Shown: piece after piece, positions 59,453 through 64,000 of the stretch
Layout: every line of letters starts with the position of its first letter
Numbering within the stretch: the stretch's first letter is position 1
Assembly: GCA_964495885.1 (NCBI GenBank)
Contig: CAZBWO010000001.1
Coordinates: 1 to 64,000, forward strand
From: PALG01 sp964495885
GTDB lineage: Bacteria > Bacteroidota > Bacteroidia > Flavobacteriales > Flavobacteriaceae
DNA length: 64,000 bases
Direction of reading: 5' to 3'
Position numbers and translations under genes: made by a program
The notes under the pieces: model-generated
The model's input: the letters and a program-made list of their open reading frames with translations, nothing else
What the model was told of the DNA's origin: nothing
The model's database searches: none

Positions 59453-61179
59453 ACAAGACCGTAAACATAAATTTGGCAGGCACATTCTTCCATATAGATG
59501 AAGATGCCTATGCAAAGCTAAAACGTTATCTAGAGGCGATTAGAAGATCCCTTACAGATCCCGAAGGCAGCGATGAAATCCTAAAGGATATCGAAGCCCG
59601 CATTGCCGAACTGTTTTCTGAAAAATTGGAACGGGCAACACAAGTCGTCACCGTTAAAGAACTTGACGAGGTGATTGCCGTAATGGGCCAACCCGAAGAC
59701 TATGCGGTAGATGAAGAACTTTTTGAGGATGCCAAAACCACTTCCAAAAAGAAACGATCTAAAACCAAACAACTGTTTCGGGATATCGACAATAAATTTG
59801 TAGGAGGTGTTTGCGCCGGATTGGGGCATTACCTTGGCTTAGATGCCATTTGGGTACGCCTCATCTGGATCTTGCTTACGTTATTCTCAAGTGGAACCTT
59901 TATTCTGTTCTACATCCTATTCTGGATTTTGGTCCCAGCCGCCGAATCAACTTCAGATAAATTGAAAATGACCGGGGAACCCATCAATATTTCCAATATT
60001 GAAAAAAAGTTCAAGGAAGGATATGAAACTGTCGCCGATAAAGTAAAAAACGCCGACTATGACAAATACGGGCAAAAAGTAAAGAGTAGTACCACTACAT
60101 TTTTCGATACGCTTGGTCATATTCTTCTAACCCTTTTTAAAGTATTTGTCAAGTTCTTGGGAATTATTGTCATCATTGTTTCCCTTGCCACCATCGTTGG
60201 CTTATTGGTAGGATTGTTTACCACAGGAACCATGGGCTTTTGGGGTCATGGAGAACTAATGGATTGGTACCAAATGGTTGACACCACCAACGCTCCAATA
60301 TGGCTCATTTCACTGCTTACTTTTTTTGCAGTTGGAATTCCATTCTTTGTCCTTTTCATCCTAGGGCTGAAAATGTTGGTGACCAACTTGAAATCTATAG
60401 GAATGCCTGCCAAAATTACTTTATTCATAGTTTGGTTGGTAGCCGTAGTAGGATTGGCCGCTATTGGAATTAGGCAAGCTACGGAAACTGCTTATGATGC
60501 TGAAGCTACTATTGAAGAAGTATTGCCTATAAGACAAGGGGATACACTGCGTATTCAGATGGTTTCCAATAGTACCTATGAATATGAAGCCCTTCGGAAA
60601 ATGGGACCGGAAATCAAATACACAGAGAATGACGAGAAAATCATTTATTCCAATGACGTGCGACTTATTGTTAGGTCTACAAAAGATTCCGTAGGGAAAA
60701 TGGTCATTCGCAAATCGGCAGAAAGCGCCAGTTACCTTGAAGCAAAGAAAAAAGCCGAAGCAATTAACTATGGCTACTCCATTAATGGAAATACTTTGTT
60801 GCTGGACGGTTACTTAACCACCGATTTTGAAAACAGGTACAGAGACCAGGAAGTAACCTTGGTAGTGTACCTTCCAGAGGGGAGCATCCTTTTTGCATCC
60901 AATAACACCTACACGTTCCACAAGAATGATTACCATTTTAAGGATATCCTAAAAAATGGTGATGAGGAGCAATATTTACTCATAGAAGATGGAGACACCC
61001 GTTGTTTGGACTGCCCTACTTCGGAAGATGAAGACAATGAGAACAACCTAGAAAGCAATGACTCTTCTTGGGAGAAAGAAGTAGATCGTGCCCATGGGCG
61101 TAACCAAGGCGGTCAAGAGAACGTCATAGAAATCACAGGTGATAGTATTCCAACCATTACTAACGATAGCATTCAATAA
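59449..61179 (+). CDS. PspC-domain membrane protein
   Basis: 576 residues: N-terminal cytoplasmic region (1-100) with a HAAS-like segment, a PspC domain (about 108-185, LFRDIDNKFVGGVCAGLGHYLGLDAIWVRLIWILLTLFSSGTFILFYILFWILVP), several membrane helices (about 230-345) and a large extracytoplasmic domain. PspC family members sense membrane stress. Its end is 20 bases before the GIN-domain gene. Confidence 0.9.
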   Translation: MNKTVNINLAGTFFHIDEDAYAKLKRYLEAIRRSLTDPEGSDEILKDIEARIAELFSEKLERATQVVTVKELDEVIAVMGQPEDYAVDEELFEDAKTTSKKKRSKTKQLFRDIDNKFVGGVCAGLGHYLGLDAIWVRLIWILLTLFSSGTFILFYILFWILVPAAESTSDKLKMTGEPINISNIEKKFKEGYETVADKVKNADYDKYGQKVKSSTTTFFDTLGHILLTLFKVFVKFLGIIVIIVSLATIVGLLVGLFTTGTMGFWGHGELMDWYQMVDTTNAPIWLISLLTFFAVGIPFFVLFILGLKMLVTNLKSIGMPAKITLFIVWLVAVVGLAAIGIRQATETAYDAEATIEEVLPIRQGDTLRIQMVSNSTYEYEALRKMGPEIKYTENDEKIIYSNDVRLIVRSTKDSVGKMVIRKSAESASYLEAKKKAEAINYGYSINGNTLLLDGYLTTDFENRYRDQEVTLVVYLPEGSILFASNNTYTFHKNDYHFKDILKNGDEEQYLLIEDGDTRCLDCPTSEDEDNENNLESNDSSWEKEVDRAHGRNQGGQENVIEITGDSIPTITNDSIQ

Positions 61180-61199
61180 TCAATCAAAAAACAATACAC

Positions 61200-61919
61200 A
61201 TGAAAACACTTAAAGTCCTAGTTGCATTTGTCGCTGCCATAGCGCTTACCAGCTGTAATTTTGATATTCGGTTTGGGCAAGTGAATGGCAATGGCAATGT
61301 GCTTACAGAAGAACGACCCGTTTCCAATTTTACCGCTGTACGTGGTAGTGCTGGAATTGACGTATACCTTACCGAAGGTACTGAAAACAAAGTAGTAGTA
61401 GAGGCAGATGAAAACCTTATGGAAATCATTGAAACCTATGTAGATGGAAATACCCTCAAAATTACCAGCAATACTAGTATTGGACACTGTAAAGCCAAAA
61501 AGGTATATGTAACCTATGAAAACCTGGAAAGTATTGAAGCGTCCAGTGGAGCCGATGTTATTGGGAACTCGGTGATTAAATCTGAAACCCTCTCACTGGA
61601 AAGTAGCAGTGGGGCCGATTTGGAAGTAGAGGTTTTCGCGAAGGAAATATACGCTAACACTAGCAGTGGAGCCGATTTAAAAGTGTCTGGAACCGCTAAT
61701 AGACTTGTTGCCGAAGCTTCTAGCGGAAGTGACCTAAAAGCACGTCAGTTAGAGGTTATTTCCTGTAAAGCTAGTGCCAGTAGCGGCGCAGATATTACGG
61801 TGAATGTAAAAGAGGATATTGATGCCAGTGCCTCAAGCGGTGGAGACGTAAAATATTTTGGAAATCCGTCTGATGTTTCCGTGAAAGATAGTCAATCTGG
61901 AAATGTTCGGAAGATGTAA
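61200..61919 (+). CDS. GIN-domain (DUF2807) lipoprotein
   Basis: 239 residues, lipoprotein signal (MKTLKVLVAFVAAIALTSC). The rest is a right-handed beta-helix of short repeated units marked by SSGAD/SSGSD/SSGGD (about six copies between residues 115 and 230), typical of the GIN domain. A periplasmic or surface adhesin/sensor partner of the PspC protein. Operon end; terminator at 61974-62003. Confidence 0.92.
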   Translation: MKTLKVLVAFVAAIALTSCNFDIRFGQVNGNGNVLTEERPVSNFTAVRGSAGIDVYLTEGTENKVVVEADENLMEIIETYVDGNTLKITSNTSIGHCKAKKVYVTYENLESIEASSGADVIGNSVIKSETLSLESSSGADLEVEVFAKEIYANTSSGADLKVSGTANRLVAEASSGSDLKARQLEVISCKASASSGADITVNVKEDIDASASSGGDVKYFGNPSDVSVKDSQSGNVRKM

Positions 61920-61973
61920 AACCATCTAGCCAACCCCTGTTTGGAATGGTGTCCATAGCATTCCAAACCCAAA

Positions 61974-62003
61974 ATCCTGAGGAAATTTCCTCGGGATTTT
62001 TTT
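61974..62003 (+). terminator. terminator after the GIN-domain gene
   Basis: ATCCTGAGG (61974-61982) and CCTCGGGAT (61989-61997) with one G-T pair and an AAATTT loop, then a T run. A second hairpin, TTGGAATG/CATTCCAA (61941-61967), lies before it without a T run. Confidence 0.85.
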
Positions 62004-62085
62004 ATTAAATATGCCGAAAAATTTAATTCTTTTACCGAAAGGTAGTATTTTCAACAACTTTTTAATCAAAAATTATATAATTACT

Positions 62086-64000
62086 ATGAAAATTAACTAT
62101 TACGCAGTGTTTTTTGCTCTTCTTTTGGGATGGGCGATGAATGCGCAAGACAGTTTAGGACCTTCGGTAGTAGCCACAGCTGATGGGTACACCTATGTTC
62201 CATCAATTGCATCCAGAATGAGTGAGCTTACCCCAGCTACTATCAAGGGAGAAGCACAGGATGGGAGATCCTATACTTGGAAAAGAGAGATTGTTCCTGG
62301 AAAAGGATTACAACCAGATGTACTTTCCAAAACTCCTCATCAGTTAGAGCAACAAGTACCCGGTAGAGCGCCAGACCTAGTTTTTACTACTGCTTTTTCT
62401 GGATCATCCCCAACAGATCCATCCATAGCAGTTGGACCTAACCACGTATTTGCCGTATTCAATACCGGTTTTGCCATTTACGATAAAGACGGAAACCAAT
62501 TAGTAGGGCAAACTTCACCAAACCCAGCTATATTTCCTTCCTCTGGTTGTTGTGACCTTACTGTATCATATGATCCTGTTGCTACTTCAGCGGGGAACCC
62601 TACCCCAGGACGTTGGATCGTTTCCTTTTTAGGAGGAGGTGCCCAGGTTGCGGTTTCAGATGGACCAGACCCTGTAAACGATGGTTGGAATGTATACAAC
62701 ATCAACACCATCAACGATTATCAAAAGCTTTCTGTTTGGAGTGATGGATACTATGTAACAGATCAATCTAGTGGAAACCGTGTTTATGCCATGGAAAGAC
62801 AAGCAATGCTAGATGGAGAACCAGCAGGGAATGTATCCATTCAAGGATTTCAACTTCCTAACTTTAACAACCTAGGCTTTGCAAGTGTACAAGTATTGAA
62901 CATTGCAGATGATCAATACCCTGGCCCTGGAAATGCTACAGTTGTATTTTTTCAAGATGATGCCTATCCTGGCCAGTCTGATGACAGTATCAAATTCTGG
63001 GACTTGGATGTAGATTTCGACACCCCTGGAAACTCTGTTATTTCTGCACCGCAGGAAGTAGTGGTAACACCTTTTACTTCTATTTTTGATGGTACTTCCT
63101 TTGATAATCTGACACAACCTGGCGGAGGTGCAGACATTGATGCCCTTCAAGGAATCATTATGAACCAGGCACAGTATAAAAAGTTTCCTACCTACAATTC
63201 CTGTGTGTTCAATTTTGTGATAGATATTGATCCTACTAGTGGTGAGCAGGCTGCCATCCGTTGGTATGAATTTAGACAAACTGCAGACGGACAACCTTGG
63301 ACCTTGGAACAAGAAGGAACTTTCGCTGCGGCAGATGGCACACACTATTGGCATGGTAGTATGATTATGGACAACCAAGGAAATATTGGGATGGGCTTTA
63401 GTGCGATGTCTAATGCTGCAACTGGGAATGGAACTTCAGACTCTTTTGTATCTAGTTATTACACCGGAAGACTATCTACAGATCCTAATGGAACCATGAC
63501 AGTTGCTCCACAGCTCATTTTTCAAGGATTGGCAAATATTCCAAACCTAAGATATGGGGATTACAGTAAAATTGATATAGACCCCAATGACTATCAAACG
63601 ATGTACTTTGTAAATGAAGTGATGCAACCACAGCGTTCCAATGTATGTGGACGATTTAAAATTGCACCCGATTTTGACAACGACGTGGGAATTGTTGATA
63701 TTGTTGCTCCTGTGAATGGAGATCTTTCAGCACCTCAAGACATTACGGTTACTATAAGAAACTTTGGTGTGTTGGATGCGTCCAATATCCCCGTAAGTTA
63801 TTCTATTGATGGCGCTACTGCCGTAACTGGAAACTTTGCTGGTACCATTGCATCTGGAGCTACTGTAAACTACACGTTTACAACACAAGGGGATTTCTCT
63901 ACGGAAGGACAGACATATACCATTTCTGCGACCACAGATTATGGTATTGACGAAAACACTGCCAACGATGAATTTTCAAAAGATGTTACGCACGTATTTG
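62086..64000 (+). CDS. large secreted protein, 3' end beyond the window
   Basis: The frame is open from ATG 62086 to the window end, 638 codons so far. It begins with a signal peptide (MKINYYAVFFALLLGWAMNAQ) and continues with a low-Lys, Asn/Gly/Asp-rich extracellular sequence, including a CC pair (SSGCCDLTVSYDP), TYNSCVFNF, and a CARDB-like beta domain near the end (VDIVAPVNGDLSAPQDITVTIRNFGVLDASNIPVSYSID). Such proteins in Flavobacteriia normally end in a type IX sorting domain, which would lie outside this window. Function unassigned. Confidence 0.88.
   Translation, partial: MKINYYAVFFALLLGWAMNAQDSLGPSVVATADGYTYVPSIASRMSELTPATIKGEAQDGRSYTWKREIVPGKGLQPDVLSKTPHQLEQQVPGRAPDLVFTTAFSGSSPTDPSIAVGPNHVFAVFNTGFAIYDKDGNQLVGQTSPNPAIFPSSGCCDLTVSYDPVATSAGNPTPGRWIVSFLGGGAQVAVSDGPDPVNDGWNVYNINTINDYQKLSVWSDGYYVTDQSSGNRVYAMERQAMLDGEPAGNVSIQGFQLPNFNNLGFASVQVLNIADDQYPGPGNATVVFFQDDAYPGQSDDSIKFWDLDVDFDTPGNSVISAPQEVVVTPFTSIFDGTSFDNLTQPGGGADIDALQGIIMNQAQYKKFPTYNSCVFNFVIDIDPTSGEQAAIRWYEFRQTADGQPWTLEQEGTFAAADGTHYWHGSMIMDNQGNIGMGFSAMSNAATGNGTSDSFVSSYYTGRLSTDPNGTMTVAPQLIFQGLANIPNLRYGDYSKIDIDPNDYQTMYFVNEVMQPQRSNVCGRFKIAPDFDNDVGIVDIVAPVNGDLSAPQDITVTIRNFGVLDASNIPVSYSIDGATAVTGNFAGTIASGATVNYTFTTQGDFSTEGQTYTISATTDYGIDENTANDEFSKDVTHVF

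Overview
The window is chromosomal DNA from a member of the Bacteroidota, most likely a marine member of the Flavobacteriaceae. Direct evidence is the recurrent promoter core TAnnTTTG with an upstream TTG/TTTG and no Shine-Dalgarno sequences, a C-terminal type IX secretion sorting domain, a SusC-like/TonB-dependent receptor with an N-terminal carboxypeptidase-regulatory domain, DUF2141/2TM/PspC/GIN-domain genes, and a zeaxanthin gene cluster using a CrtYcd-type lycopene cyclase. No plasmid, prophage, insertion sequence or CRISPR array is visible.

Layout. 1-496: two leftward stable-RNA-type promoters and a compact tRNA-like minihelix. 497-3714: translation block thrS-infC-rpmI-rplT; infC appears to start at AUA. 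3902-6824: two AT-rich genes for secreted proteins, a DUF4384-like protein and a caspase-like/Sel1 protein. 6863-14001: leftward housekeeping genes (a secreted glutamine-amidotransferase-like protein, dnaB, accA, a DMT exporter, an LptF/G permease, tgt). 14191-16000: split transketolase. 16079-18499: FKBP lipoprotein, Hsp15-like protein, phosphoribosyltransferase, shikimate kinase. 18661-18868: tRNA-Lys(UUU) and tRNA-Leu(GAG). 18983-23401: carotenoid cluster led by a MerR/B12-domain regulator (crtI, crtB, crtZ, lycopene cyclase). 23453-27970: DinB-like gene and a leftward sensor operon (TPR protein, histidine kinase fused to a 2TM domain, two free 2TM proteins, LytTR regulator) plus DUF2141 genes.

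27971-32855 is an accessory, repeat-rich stretch: 11-bp and 7-bp tandem repeats, several families of hairpin-forming dispersed repeats, and scattered small secreted-protein genes, including a transglutaminase-like protein and an M35-like zinc peptidase. 32856-37487 is an AT-rich, tightly coupled three-gene island encoding a HerA-type ATPase, a NurA-type nuclease and a DNA methyltransferase. It is bordered on both sides by the dispersed repeats, and is the best candidate in the window for an undescribed (probably defence or genome-maintenance) system.

37724-48494: TonB receptor, T9SS-exported DUF1028 protein, DUF1801 protein, class III adenylate cyclase, a 13-residue-repeat protein, NDH-2, an ECF sigma factor with a membrane partner, an atypical PlsC-type acyltransferase, Nudix hydrolase, cyclophilin lipoprotein, TRIC-like channel. 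48491-55336: RDD protein divergent from a six-gene SpoIIM-DUF4129-DUF4350-MoxR-DUF58 operon. 55376-58227: DoxX-like, DUF2141, OxyR (Cys199/Cys208 present), small conserved genes. 58363-61919: DUF4870-small ORF-PadR-PspC-GIN (DUF2807) operon. 62086-64000: 5' part of a large secreted protein running off the window.

Coordinates for starts were moved from the longest open frame to internal starts where family length, promoter position or the preceding stop codon supported it (infC, rpmI, tgt, the LptF/G permease, hslR, crtI, a 2TM gene, the TonB receptor, Nudix, moxR, DUF4442). Functional calls come from motif recognition by eye; no database search was possible.
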